Source: DATMER01 sp963741305 (GTDB taxonomy: Bacteria > Acidobacteriota > Thermoanaerobaculia > Multivoradales > UBA5704). Taken from it: 64,000 bases of DNA. The stretch spans positions 8,246,001 through 8,310,000 of the forward strand of contig CAVUHL010000003.1 in assembly GCA_963741305.1 (NCBI GenBank), given 5' to 3'. The notes beneath the pieces are model-generated. The model saw only the letters and a program-made list of their open reading frames with translations. It had not been told where the DNA came from and did no database searches. Shown here in pieces: positions 40,806 through 53,465 of this stretch. The translations under genes and the position numbers were made by a program. Positions within the stretch are counted from its first letter, which is position 1. The number at the start of each line of letters is the position of its first letter.

Positions 40806-41150
40806 GATCCTTGGATCGGCCCGAAGCTTCTCGGATCGGCTCCAAGCTCGTTAGATCCGATTTAAGCCGCTTAGATCGGATCTAAGCCCCTTATTTTGGA
40901 TCTAAGCCTCTTAAATCGGATTTAAGCCCCTTAAATCCGGCGAGAAGCTTCTTAGGACGGCCCGAAGCTTCTTAGATCCGATCTAAGCTCCTTAAATCCG
41001 GTCTTAGCCTCTTAAATCGGGCCTAAGCTTCTTAGATTGGATTTAAGCCGCTTAAATCGGGCCGGAGCTTCTTGGGACGGATCCAGGCTCCTTAAATCCG
41101 ATCTAAGCTTCTTGGATTGGATCTAAGCCGCTTAAATCGGCCCGGCGGCT
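40806..41150. repeat. Degenerate 20 bp tandem array
   Basis: About 17 head-to-tail units of 20 bp, loosely ctaagcttcttagatcggat, with frequent variants such as ttaagccccttaaatccggc. Each unit contains near-palindromic AT-rich cores (gatcggatc; cttaaat). It fills the gap between MarC and the TIR protein; no gene is seen in it. There are no spacers, so it is not CRISPR. Confidence 0.88.
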
Positions 41151-41179
41151 GATCGCCCGGCCCAAAAGTCCACCGCGGG

Positions 41180-41232
41180 AGGGCGGGAGGCTCCCTCTCC
41201 CGCAGAGCGGGGGAGGGCAGGGGAGGGGGCTT
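41180..41232. repeat. GC-rich palindromic element (gctccctctcccgc type)
   Basis: gctccctctcccgcagagcg followed by ggggagggcaggggaggggg forms a hairpin. A closely similar copy lies inside the NRPS gene at 63371-63421. Here it abuts the end of the TIR-STAND gene. Confidence 0.75.
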
Positions 41233-44200
41233 TCAGGCCGGTGTCGAAGCTGAGACCTGCCGTTCCAACCACTCCACCTCCCGCCTCCGCCGCCCGTACC
41301 CCGTCTCCTCCACCAGCCTCCGCGCCCGCGCCACGTGCCGTTCCAGACCTTCACGGTCCCCTCGCTGACGGCAGAGCCGAGCCCATTCCAGGTGGGCGTC
41401 GCACTCGTGCAGGCGCATCGAGCCCGGCTCGGCGATCTCCAGCGCCTCGGAAAGGTCCGCCTCGGAGGCGGGGAGGTTGCCCCGGAGCCGCCGTAAGGCG
41501 GCTCGGGCCAGGAGGCCGCGTACGATGTAGTCCTCTTGGCCCGCCCGCCGCAGATCTTCCACGGCATGGTCCAGATGTTCCGCGGCCTTGGCGAAATCCG
41601 CTTCCGTCTCCTCGCTGGGAGCCGTCGCCCGAGGGGCCGTCAGAGCCAGGCCGAGATAGGCTCGGCCTAGGCTCAGGTAATCGAGGGAGATGTCGAGGAG
41701 CCAATCGTTGCTTGCCGCTACCTTCATTGCCTGCTCCGCCCTCTCCCGCACTTTCCGGCACGCCTCGCCGAACCGCCGCGCCGCCTCCGGCTCCACGACG
41801 AAACTGTCCGCAACGGTCCCGTCTTCCGGCTCCCCAAGGCTCAGCAGCAGGTCGCAAAATAGATAGCCCGGAAGCGAGGTGAGCCGGGGGTATTGGGGAA
41901 AGCCCTCCGACTGAAGAGCCTCGGCCTCGCGAAAGGCCTCCGCGCTCTCTTCCAGACGGCCAGCTTGGTGCAGGGCATTGGCCAGCGTCGACCGTCCAAC
42001 TATCCGCTGGAAGGTGTCGCCACTGCGATCGGACAGATCGACGCTCTGCTTCCCGAAGGCCACGGCACGGCCCACCTCACCTAGGGTCAGGGTCAGCTCG
42101 CTGAGGTTGCTGGCGGAGATGGCCGCGTTGTGCCAGTCGTCTATTAGGACACGGCTCTCTAGGCTAACCTCCATCGGCTGAACCGCCTCCGCCAGCCGGC
42201 CCAGGGCGCGCAGGTTGAACCCGGTTTCGTTGAGAAGGAACGCCTGCTCCTCGGAGGTTAGGCTGGCCGAGAGATGGTTCCAGAGGTGATCAAAGAAGCC
42301 GGAAAGCGCTGACAGCTCCGATCCGACGGCGCCGAGTTTATGGGTGCTGAAGAACGCGTCGTTCCGCTGGATGCGCCGCAGGTAGACATCATATAAGGCC
42401 TCCTGCTGCCGTCCCGCCCGGCAGCCGTGGATTACCGCGGTGAAGAGCGGCTCCATGGCCTCCAACGTGTCGGGTAGATCCGGCGCCTCCTTCTGGAGAT
42501 GCTCGTAGAGGCGCAGGTTCCCGGCCTGCCAGGCTTCCGGCCGTTGCGTCTCAAGCTCCTCCTGGAAAAAGACTCGAACCAGGGGATGGGCATCGAGGGT
42601 GCCTGGTTGATTAGGATCGGCGGGCAAGAGGAGGCCGTGCTCCCGGAGGCTTGAGAGCGCCGATTGCCATTCTTCCTCTCCCAGATCCATCAACGGCTCA
42701 GTCAGCCCCGGAATGGCCGGCTTCGCCCCCAGCACCGCCAAGGCTTTCGGCGGGGCTGGACGATCGAACAGCCCCAGCAGCCGCAGGGCCGCCAGCTCAG
42801 GCCCCTCTCCCAGCCAAGCGGCGTAGGTGCCGATGACCCGTAGGGCATGACCGCCCTTGCGCTCGGCGGCTCCGGCGAGATCCACTTCCTTTCGGCGGCG
42901 GATGTTTCCCTCGCACGCCCGGCTCAGGTAGCCTCCCAGGAGGGTCAGTGTCAGGGCATGGTTGCCGAACTCCCGTGAGGCGGCCAGAAGCTCCGAATCC
43001 TTCCCCTGCACCCCGAGCTTCTTCAGCAACTCCGCCCCTGCTTCCGGGGAGAGGGCCTCCAGATCCTTCTGGGGAGCGGTTTTGGGAAACCCTTCCAGGT
43101 CGGCGATGCGCTCGCGGGTGGTTACCACGCACAGGCCGGGGTTGGCACCGGCCAGCCCCTTGAGCAACGCCGCGAGGCCCGGGTCCTTGAGTCGCCCAGC
43201 CAGCGGATGGGAAAGGGGATGCTGGAGCGGTTCGACACCGTCGAGGACGAGCAGGGTCTTCTCCTGTCGCACCAACTCGGCCAGTCGCAGGCCGCGGTCC
43301 CGGGACGCTCCGACCTTGGGATCGGGATCTCCGAACCAGGCCAGGGTGTGATTGAGGAAGCGATCGGCGGAGGTGACCCGCTCCTCGGTGCCCTGGCTGT
43401 AGAAGGACCAATCCAGGACTCGCCGGGCGCCGCGCCAGTCGTCGGCGGACATGCTGTCGAGCCAGTGACTCAACAGGGCGGACTTGCCCATGCCTCCGAA
43501 GGCGACGAAGGTGAGGACATGCGTTTTGGCGTCCTCCCAGGCGGCGTCGAGGAGGGCGAGCTCGGTTTCCCGGCCGATCAGGAGGGGGCCGGCGATGGGG
43601 AGGCGGCCGAGGTCGAGGCGGGGAAGAGCCCCTTTCAGGGGCGCAGGCATAGAGCCTGGGGTTTCAACCCCAGGTGAGGACGCAGGCAGGTCCCCCGTCC
43701 GTCCGGGGTTGCCACCCCGGGCCGATGCCTCCGCCCCTTCGGGGCTGGGGGTGGTTGGTGGGGCGCTACCTGGGGTTGAAACCCCAGGCTTTATGCCTGC
43801 GCCCCCGTTGGGGGCTTTTTCCCTTTCCCCCGGTTGGGTGGAGGCTTTGGCCGCCCCCGCGATCTTCTGGCCGATCTCCTTCAGGACGGCTTTGCGCCTG
43901 GGCTTCCCGAGTGAGTCGAGAGGATGGGCAACGTTATGGGCGGCTTGAATCTCCGCCAGGGGGGTATGCTCGTAGAGGCAGGGAGACAGCAGGACCCAGA
44001 AGAGCGCCACGCCCCGGTCCCTGGCAGCTTCGATCAGGTAGGGCAGCTCGTTCTGCTTGATGAAGTCGGAGGCCAGGAAGTTGGAGCTGACCAGGAGAAC
44101 CCCGATGCGGGCGGAGGCCAGCGCCTTGTCGATCTCCTCGCGCCACTTCTTGCTCGGTTTGATGTCGCCGTCCCACCACACATCGACGAGGCTGTCGTGC

Positions 44201-44295
44201 ACCAGGGGCGCCAGCATGGTACGGAGCTCGCCCAGCCATTTCTTGTCCTGGTGGCTATAGCTCAGGAAGACTGTAGGCCGGGCTGATGTAGACAT
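41233..44295 (-). CDS. TIR-STAND ATPase-TPR protein, conflict-system type
   Basis: A 1,020-residue protein. Residues 1-140 are a bacterial TIR domain (PTVFLSYSHQDKKWLGELRT; a likely catalytic Glu in SDFIKQNELPYL) able in principle to hydrolyse NAD. Residues about 165-235 are a Pro/Gly-rich linker made largely from an inserted palindromic repeat. A STAND/NACHT-like ATPase follows (IGRETELALLDAAW, Walker A FGGMGKSALLSHW, LLVLDGVEPLQHP, TTRERI). A helical-repeat C-terminus with TPR-like units (LNETGFNLRALGRLAEAVQP, LANALHQAGRLEESAEAFRE) probably senses a ligand. The layout matches NLR-like antiphage or cell-suicide proteins. A tacaat box lies 11 bases before the ATG, so the message may be almost leaderless. 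Confidence 0.88.
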   Translation of the reverse strand: MSTSARPTVFLSYSHQDKKWLGELRTMLAPLVHDSLVDVWWDGDIKPSKKWREEIDKALASARIGVLLVSSNFLASDFIKQNELPYLIEAARDRGVALFWVLLSPCLYEHTPLAEIQAAHNVAHPLDSLGKPRRKAVLKEIGQKIAGAAKASTQPGEREKAPNGGAGIKPGVSTPGSAPPTTPSPEGAEASARGGNPGRTGDLPASSPGVETPGSMPAPLKGALPRLDLGRLPIAGPLLIGRETELALLDAAWEDAKTHVLTFVAFGGMGKSALLSHWLDSMSADDWRGARRVLDWSFYSQGTEERVTSADRFLNHTLAWFGDPDPKVGASRDRGLRLAELVRQEKTLLVLDGVEPLQHPLSHPLAGRLKDPGLAALLKGLAGANPGLCVVTTRERIADLEGFPKTAPQKDLEALSPEAGAELLKKLGVQGKDSELLAASREFGNHALTLTLLGGYLSRACEGNIRRRKEVDLAGAAERKGGHALRVIGTYAAWLGEGPELAALRLLGLFDRPAPPKALAVLGAKPAIPGLTEPLMDLGEEEWQSALSSLREHGLLLPADPNQPGTLDAHPLVRVFFQEELETQRPEAWQAGNLRLYEHLQKEAPDLPDTLEAMEPLFTAVIHGCRAGRQQEALYDVYLRRIQRNDAFFSTHKLGAVGSELSALSGFFDHLWNHLSASLTSEEQAFLLNETGFNLRALGRLAEAVQPMEVSLESRVLIDDWHNAAISASNLSELTLTLGEVGRAVAFGKQSVDLSDRSGDTFQRIVGRSTLANALHQAGRLEESAEAFREAEALQSEGFPQYPRLTSLPGYLFCDLLLSLGEPEDGTVADSFVVEPEAARRFGEACRKVRERAEQAMKVAASNDWLLDISLDYLSLGRAYLGLALTAPRATAPSEETEADFAKAAEHLDHAVEDLRRAGQEDYIVRGLLARAALRRLRGNLPASEADLSEALEIAEPGSMRLHECDAHLEWARLCRQRGDREGLERHVARARRLVEETGYGRRRREVEWLERQVSASTPA
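43628..43815. repeat. Palindromic repeat cluster inside the TIR-STAND gene
   Basis: Two arms of about 39 bases (43637-43675 and 43768-43806), containing gcctggggtttcaacccc and its complement, flank smaller GC hairpins (gcccctttcaggggc; gcccccgttgggggc). The whole block is read through in frame and encodes the TIR-to-ATPase linker. Confidence 0.8.
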
Positions 44296-44316
44296 GGAGG
44301 ACGTATTGTAGCGGCT

Positions 44317-44559
44317 GTAGAGACGTCCCCAGTCCGCTGGCACGAACCTGCCGGGTGTACAGGGTCGGGGCGTCTCCCCACGACAGGCCGGTCCACCCCC
44401 ACCGGCGCCGCGACCGAAAAATGTCCAGGGAACGGTTTTCGTAAAACCTCACGGACGAATTCCGGCGCGCTGCGGCGCGTTCGTGGTGGCTGGGGCCTTG
44501 AGACGCCCCGACTGTGTACACCCGGTAGGATCTTGCCAGCGGACTGGGGACGTCTCTAC
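44317..44559. mobile_element. 243 bp palindromic MITE-like element
   Basis: The outer 26 bases (gtagagacgtccccagtccg continuing ctggca, 44317-44342) are a perfect reverse complement of 44534-44559. The arms extend to about 60 bases with few mismatches (ccgggtgtaca and gtcggggcgtctc shared). The centre is AT-richer and encodes nothing. No clear target duplication is seen. It fills the space between the divergent TIR-STAND and peptidase genes. Confidence 0.75.
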
Positions 44560-44600
44560 GCAGTCTGCGGTCTCAGGAACCGGCTGGAGAGGGGGCTAGA

Positions 44601-45530
44601 ATGCGCGGCATGGTGCGCGGTGCGATGTTCTTCCTCCTCCTTCTCCCCACTCTCGCGGCGGCGCAGCACCCTCCGCAGCTGATCGTCCAGGCTCCCCCCT
44701 TCCTGGAACGGGCCGCGGCCAAGGTACGGGCGGTCGAGCCCGGACGGCTCCTGGATGCCATGCGGCTGGTGGGGTTGAAAGACCCCGGCCCGCCCATCCA
44801 GGTGATCCTGGGGCCGGAGGGGTCCGACCTCGCGATGGTGCCGCCGTGGGTATCGGGCTACGCGTATAGCGAGGAGGGGGTGATCGTTCTCCTCCCGGCC
44901 CGCGCGCCCTCCTATCCCGATTCCTCGCTCGAAGAGCTCCTCCGGCACGAAGTGGCGCACGTGCTCGTGGCGCGGGCCGCGGGCAACCGGCCGCTGCCGC
45001 GCTGGTTCCATGAGGGGCTGGCCATGATCGCCGGGCTGAGCTGGGGGCTCGACGACCGCTCCCAGCTCAGTATCACCTTGGTTGGCACCCTCGTTGGCGA
45101 CGGCGAGGTGTCCCTGGAGCAGCTCGAACGGGAGTTCCGCGGCGGACGGGGGGAAACGCAGGGGGCCTATGCGATCGCCGGCGCCTTTGCCAACGATCTG
45201 CTCCGGCGGCATGGCGACGACGCGGCTGCCCGCATCCTGGCTGAGGTGGCGCGCGGTCTCGAATTCGAGGATGCCTTCCAGCGTGCCACGGGAACCTCGC
45301 TCGCGGAGGCGGAGCGCGTCTTCTGGCGGCGCCAGACCCTTTGGTACCGCTGGGTGCCGCTCCTGACCAGTTCGGTCACGCTCTGGCTGCTGATCACGCT
45401 GCTGGCGATCTGGGCGATGGGCAAGCGGCGGGCGCGGGACGCGGCCCTGCGGCGGGTCTGGGAGGAGGAGGAAGAACGCCGGCTCGCCGCGGAAGTCCTT
45501 CCTCAGGACCCGGGCGAGCCGGTCAATTGA
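44601..45530 (+). CDS. Membrane-anchored peptidase, MA-like gluzincin
   Basis: A 309-residue exported metallopeptidase. A signal peptide (MFFLLLLPTLAAAQ) is followed by a lumenal domain with the zinc motif LLRHEVAHVLVARAAG (HExxH, about residue 118) and the downstream acidic ligand region PRWFHEGLAMIAG. One membrane helix lies near the C-terminus (LLTSSVTLWLLITLLAIWAM) and a charged cytoplasmic tail follows. This fits the peptidase MA-like family of envelope proteins. Substrate is unknown. The ATG at 44601 has a weak gagaggggg site; a second ATG lies three codons later. Confidence 0.82.
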   Translation: MRGMVRGAMFFLLLLPTLAAAQHPPQLIVQAPPFLERAAAKVRAVEPGRLLDAMRLVGLKDPGPPIQVILGPEGSDLAMVPPWVSGYAYSEEGVIVLLPARAPSYPDSSLEELLRHEVAHVLVARAAGNRPLPRWFHEGLAMIAGLSWGLDDRSQLSITLVGTLVGDGEVSLEQLEREFRGGRGETQGAYAIAGAFANDLLRRHGDDAAARILAEVARGLEFEDAFQRATGTSLAEAERVFWRRQTLWYRWVPLLTSSVTLWLLITLLAIWAMGKRRARDAALRRVWEEEEERRLAAEVLPQDPGEPVN

Positions 45531-45542
45531 TTACAAGCCTGA

Positions 45543-47600
45543 CTACAGGTAATAACCTACAACGTCGAGAACGAAGTGCGCGACCGATATGGAGACGTTC
45601 TGGACTCCCAGGGTGCCGGCCCCATCCGTCGAGAGCATCAACATCGCGCTGCTGGCCCGGGTTTGCCCGGCGGCGAAGTTGACGACGCTCGTCCCCATGG
45701 GGAAGGCGTTGCCCGGGAAGAGCTGGAAATTGCCGGTGGCGCCCGAGCCGACCGAGGTGACGTTGACCACGACCGCCTTCGCGTTCGCAGGAACCCCGCA
45801 GAAGCCCGCGACCGGGAAGGTCCGGATCTGGGAAGCCGTCAGCATCGGGCCGCCGCGCGAGCCGTTCGCGTTGCGCGTGTCGGCCACCCGGCAGGGCGTG
45901 AGGGTGTAGAAATCAGCCAGGGACGCGGGCGGCGCGTAGAAGAAGCCGTTGGCGAGGCTGGAGCTCTGGGCGTCCGTGTTGGTCACGGCCACGGCCACCT
46001 TGCCCGTGGCTTTCGCCGGAGCCACGGCGGTGATCCGGGTGGGGCTCGCCACGACGACCGAGGTGGCCGCGGTGCCGCCGAAGGTCACGGTGGCGCCGGC
46101 CCGGAAGCCCGTGCCGGTGATCGCGACCGCCGTGCCGCCCGCGGTCGGCCCGGACTTCGGGCTCACCGCGATGACGACCGGCGCCGGAAAGCCCACGGGC
46201 GCCGCCGGGAAGATGCAGGAGTTGACCGCGTTCTGGATCGCCGGGCCCAGCTTCTCGGAGATGGTGCGCGGGTGGAACACGGTCTTCGAGGAGCAGCCGG
46301 CCAGGCCCGAGAGGTGGCAGTAGCTCATCAGGGTGCCGGTGACGCTGGTCACGCCATTGATGGTCTGCGCGGCCGGGCATGTCCTGGTGCCGGTGAAGCA
46401 GCCGCTCTCGCCGTTGTAGCAGTTGTCGATCGGATTGGCGTAGCAATGGGTGTGTGGCGAGCCGAAGTTGTGGCCGAGCTCGTGGGCCACCACCAGGATG
46501 TCGCCCGAGCTCGGGGTGGTGCCGGAGGTGTAGACCTGGCTGAAGCTCGTCCCGTAATACTTGCTGCACAGGCTGGTGAGCCAGGCGATGCCGGAGGCGC
46601 CGCCGCCCGGCTGCTTGCCCGAGAGCATCATGGCCAGGGCGCGGGGCACGGCGGCGTGGGTGGTGTTCCAGATATTTGAGAACTCGCTCAGCTTGGCCCC
46701 GCTGGCGTTGCCGCTGGTCGCCTGGGTGTACGGGTCCGCCGTCGTCGAGGGGCGCAGGAAGGTCGTGCCCTGGACGAGCCGCACCAGCGCGTCGCGCTCG
46801 TAGATCACCGTCATCGAGGCGATCAGGCTGGCGATGTAGTTCGTCGCCGTGGTCGTGTTGTTCGCGAACTTGATGGAGAGCAGCTCGTTGTCCGTGTCCA
46901 CGGCGATCGTCGCCGTATGCAGGGTGCTGATGGCCTGGGCGGAGACCGACCCGAAGGGCGCCGTCTCCGCAGCCATCTTCTCCCGCCGCTCCTGCATCTC
47001 CTGCATGAAGTCGAGGGGAGCGCCGCTCTGGCCGCAGGCCCAGGAGGACTGCTCGCCCCGCTCCTTGAGGAAGACTTCGGCCGGGGCGACGATGTGGCTC
47101 CGGGTCGCCTGGTCGACCGCCAGGGAGGGGACGTGGCTCAGGGGATGAAGCTCGTGGAACGCGTCGCGGGTCTGTATGAAGCCGTTCACGTGGCCCGTAT
47201 CCGGATCGACCGCCGCGAAGACCGTCACCTCGGGATCGTCCGCCGCCGTACCGGAGAAGAACGCGAACCGCGAGCGCGGGACCTCGCGCTGCAGCCCGCC
47301 CTCGACCACGAAGACCTTGGCATCGGGAGAGTAGACGTCGAAGCGGGTCAGGATCACATCGGCCCGGGCATCGGGGCCCACCGGCCAGTCCGCCACCCGC
47401 ACCGTCGTCTTCTCGGCCGCCTTCAGAAGGCCCGGCACCAGCTCCTCGCCGAACAACACGATCTCCGCCCGCTCGCTCGTTCCCTTCGCCTCGATCAGCT
47501 CACCCTGGACCGCGGCCCGGATTTGAGAGGGCGGGGCGGCAAAGACGGGGGTGGTTGACAGGATGATCAGGCTGAGGGCTAGCAGGCAGGGCTTCGTCAT
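45543..47600 (-). CDS. Secreted reprolysin-like metalloprotease with IPT/TIG domain
   Basis: A 685-residue secreted zinc protease. A signal peptide (MTKPCLLALSLIILSTTPVF) precedes a propeptide-like region. The M12-type catalytic domain has VVAHELGHNFGSPHTH (HExxHxxGxxH, at about residue 380), a Met-turn in GTLMSYCHLSG and several cysteine pairs. An IPT/TIG immunoglobulin-like domain (VIAVSPKSGPTAGGTAVAIT) comes next. A C-terminal beta-rich domain opening TPCRVADTRNANGSRGG ends the protein, a type common on secreted proteins of these bacteria. It probably degrades extracellular protein. Confidence 0.92.
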   Translation of the reverse strand: MTKPCLLALSLIILSTTPVFAAPPSQIRAAVQGELIEAKGTSERAEIVLFGEELVPGLLKAAEKTTVRVADWPVGPDARADVILTRFDVYSPDAKVFVVEGGLQREVPRSRFAFFSGTAADDPEVTVFAAVDPDTGHVNGFIQTRDAFHELHPLSHVPSLAVDQATRSHIVAPAEVFLKERGEQSSWACGQSGAPLDFMQEMQERREKMAAETAPFGSVSAQAISTLHTATIAVDTDNELLSIKFANNTTTATNYIASLIASMTVIYERDALVRLVQGTTFLRPSTTADPYTQATSGNASGAKLSEFSNIWNTTHAAVPRALAMMLSGKQPGGGASGIAWLTSLCSKYYGTSFSQVYTSGTTPSSGDILVVAHELGHNFGSPHTHCYANPIDNCYNGESGCFTGTRTCPAAQTINGVTSVTGTLMSYCHLSGLAGCSSKTVFHPRTISEKLGPAIQNAVNSCIFPAAPVGFPAPVVIAVSPKSGPTAGGTAVAITGTGFRAGATVTFGGTAATSVVVASPTRITAVAPAKATGKVAVAVTNTDAQSSSLANGFFYAPPASLADFYTLTPCRVADTRNANGSRGGPMLTASQIRTFPVAGFCGVPANAKAVVVNVTSVGSGATGNFQLFPGNAFPMGTSVVNFAAGQTRASSAMLMLSTDGAGTLGVQNVSISVAHFVLDVVGYYL

Positions 47601-47789
47601 TCGATAATCTCCCTTTTTACAAACCGCCTTGCAGGAACTCTTATACGCAACCCTCTATCGAACAGCGGGGCCGGGCAAAAACTTCCCACCATGCCAACGC
47701 ATTTGGCATGCCAGAGCTAAGCGCTTGAAAATACTGGAGATTCAGGGATGCGAGGACAAGTTTCTGTCTGGAACGTCAGACAAAAACTG

Positions 47790-50063
<2,274 letters not shown>

Positions 50064-50074
50064 AGTCCTTTAGC

Positions 50075-50413
50075 TTACTCTTCTCGTTCTTCGGCCGGCT
50101 CGATGGTGAGGAGGAGCGGCATGCCGTTCTCGTTCGCCTCGGCCATCACTTCGGCCACCTTGGTCTCGGCCACGTCCTTGCTCGGGTAGATCCCGGCGAC
50201 GCCGACCCCCTTGTGGTGCACCTGGAGCATGACATGAGTGGCCTCGGGGGGCGACTTGTGGAAGTGGGTCATCAGGATGTGCACGACGAAGTCCATCGTC
50301 GTGAAGTCGTCATTGTGGAGCAGCACCTTCCACTTCCGCGGGCGTTTCGTCTTGCGCCGCTTCTCGGTGGCAACCCCGGTCTCCTGCTCTGGATCAAACA
50401 CGAATCGAGCCAT
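50075..50413 (-). CDS. clpS: ATP-dependent Clp protease adaptor ClpS
   Basis: A 112-residue N-degron adaptor that delivers N-end-rule substrates to ClpA. After a variable basic N-terminus it shows the family core KWKVLLHNDDFTTMDFVVHI with the substrate-pocket Asn-Asp pair. MTHFHKSPPEATHVMLQVHH and GVGVAGIYPSKDVAETKVAE follow. It is first in a two-gene operon with clpA, the standard arrangement. Confidence 0.96.
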   Translation of the reverse strand: MARFVFDPEQETGVATEKRRKTKRPRKWKVLLHNDDFTTMDFVVHILMTHFHKSPPEATHVMLQVHHKGVGVAGIYPSKDVAETKVAEVMAEANENGMPLLLTIEPAEEREE

Positions 50414-50454
50414 ACGGATTCCACGTTAGCGGAGGGGGTGAGGGTTCCGGAGGC

Positions 50455-51783
50455 TCAGTGCCCCTGGATCCAGCTCAGGACCGGCTGCCAGACGAGGCTC
50501 TGGGCGTTGGTTGCGAGGAAGATGTCGGCGTGGCCGAACTCGGCGAGCTGATTCGCGGGGGGCTGCAGGTCCACGATGAGGCTGGTCACGTCCGCGCTTC
50601 CCAGGAGCGTCGTCGTGTAGATCCCCAGGCTGCCGATGCCGCCGTTGCCGCCCACATAGAGGACCGGGACTTCGATGTCGCCCAGGTTGTCGTCGAAGGA
50701 TACGTCCGCGATGCTCTCGTCGTCGCAGTTGGCCGCATCGGCGTCCAGCAGCTCCCTCGCCGGCTGGAAGGGCGCGGCGCCTTCCTCGAGGGCCAGGAGA
50801 GCGGATTCCGGCGTGTAGAGGAGGCCGGTGGGCAGACCTAGCGTATCGAAGGTGCCGCCCGCGAAGTGGTAGAGGGGGGCCGGGCCCAGGTTCGGCGGGA
50901 AGAAGAGGAACGTCATCGAGCCCACGGCCAGGGACGCCTGCCGGTTCGTGAAGCCGGGGAGGATCGGCGAGGCGCCGTTGGGATCGGTCACAGCCAGCTG
51001 GTAGATGGTGAGGACGAGCGTGCCGTTGCCGTTCTCATACATGCCGGCCTGCCAGGAGGGCAGGCTGCCCAGATAGCGGGTGCAGGCCGCCTGCCGCAGC
51101 TCCTCGACATCCGTCTTCAGGTAGATGTCCACGGGGATGAAGCCGCGGACCTGCTGCAGGCGCACCGGGAGCTGAGACTCGCGGTCGAGGTAGGCATAGC
51201 CGATCTGACCGCCGCGGCTCCATCCGAGGAGGAGCATCTTCCCGGAGCCGTCGTTGGTCGCGAAGCGGACGCCCCGCGCCAGCGCCAGGGCCACGCCCAG
51301 GTCGCGGGCGTCGCGCTCGATCCCCCAGTTCTTCAGGGATGAGAGGTCGGTGGTGGTCGCCGGCACGAAGGTCCAGCCGAAGTCGATCCCCCAGACGTCG
51401 ATGCCGTTGCGGGCCAGGAACACGGGCAGGTTGCGCTCCGGATCGGCCAGGAAAGCAGCGCGGAAGTTCCAGATGTCGCCGTGAGCCATCATCACGGCCT
51501 TGGGCGTGCGCACCGGCCGCCAGGGCGACCTCTCCTTGACCACCCGGTGAATGCCGATGGAGTCGTACTGGCCCCTCCCGACCGGAATGCGGAAGGAGTA
51601 CTCGGCGATGTTGCCGGTGAGGATCCGCCGCGAGGGTTGGATGGCCTCGCAGGCGTCGCCGAGCCTGGGGGAGACCCTGCCGCAGATCTCGGCGACGGTG
51701 GACTGAAAGGCGTCCCTCCGGGCACCCTGCGCGTACGTTGGAAGAGCGAGGAAGAAAAGGACGAGGAGGGCGGTCTTGCGCAT
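50455..51783 (-). CDS. Secreted alpha/beta hydrolase-like protein
   Basis: A 442-residue exported protein with signal peptide MRKTALLVLFFLALPTYAQG. The body has an alpha/beta hydrolase pattern: AVMMAHGDIWNFRAAFLADP (oxyanion region), the nucleophile elbow LLLGWSRGGQIGYAYLD (GxSxG, about residue 195), a late acidic strand (VPVLYVGGNGGIGS) and His in EFGHADIFLA. It is longer than typical esterases because of a mid-domain insertion (about residues 235-330). An esterase or lipase-like function on an extracellular substrate is likely; the exact family is not known to me. Confidence 0.78.
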   Translation of the reverse strand: MRKTALLVLFFLALPTYAQGARRDAFQSTVAEICGRVSPRLGDACEAIQPSRRILTGNIAEYSFRIPVGRGQYDSIGIHRVVKERSPWRPVRTPKAVMMAHGDIWNFRAAFLADPERNLPVFLARNGIDVWGIDFGWTFVPATTTDLSSLKNWGIERDARDLGVALALARGVRFATNDGSGKMLLLGWSRGGQIGYAYLDRESQLPVRLQQVRGFIPVDIYLKTDVEELRQAACTRYLGSLPSWQAGMYENGNGTLVLTIYQLAVTDPNGASPILPGFTNRQASLAVGSMTFLFFPPNLGPAPLYHFAGGTFDTLGLPTGLLYTPESALLALEEGAAPFQPARELLDADAANCDDESIADVSFDDNLGDIEVPVLYVGGNGGIGSLGIYTTTLLGSADVTSLIVDLQPPANQLAEFGHADIFLATNAQSLVWQPVLSWIQGH

Positions 51784-51813
51784 GATCGGCGTCTCCTATG
51801 AGAGGCGCCGATC

Positions 51814-53403
<1,590 letters not shown>

Positions 53404-53465
53404 TGCGGATGTGCAAACCCTTTCAGGCTTCCGTTTGTTCCCCGATTGTTTCCTAACGCTTGTAC

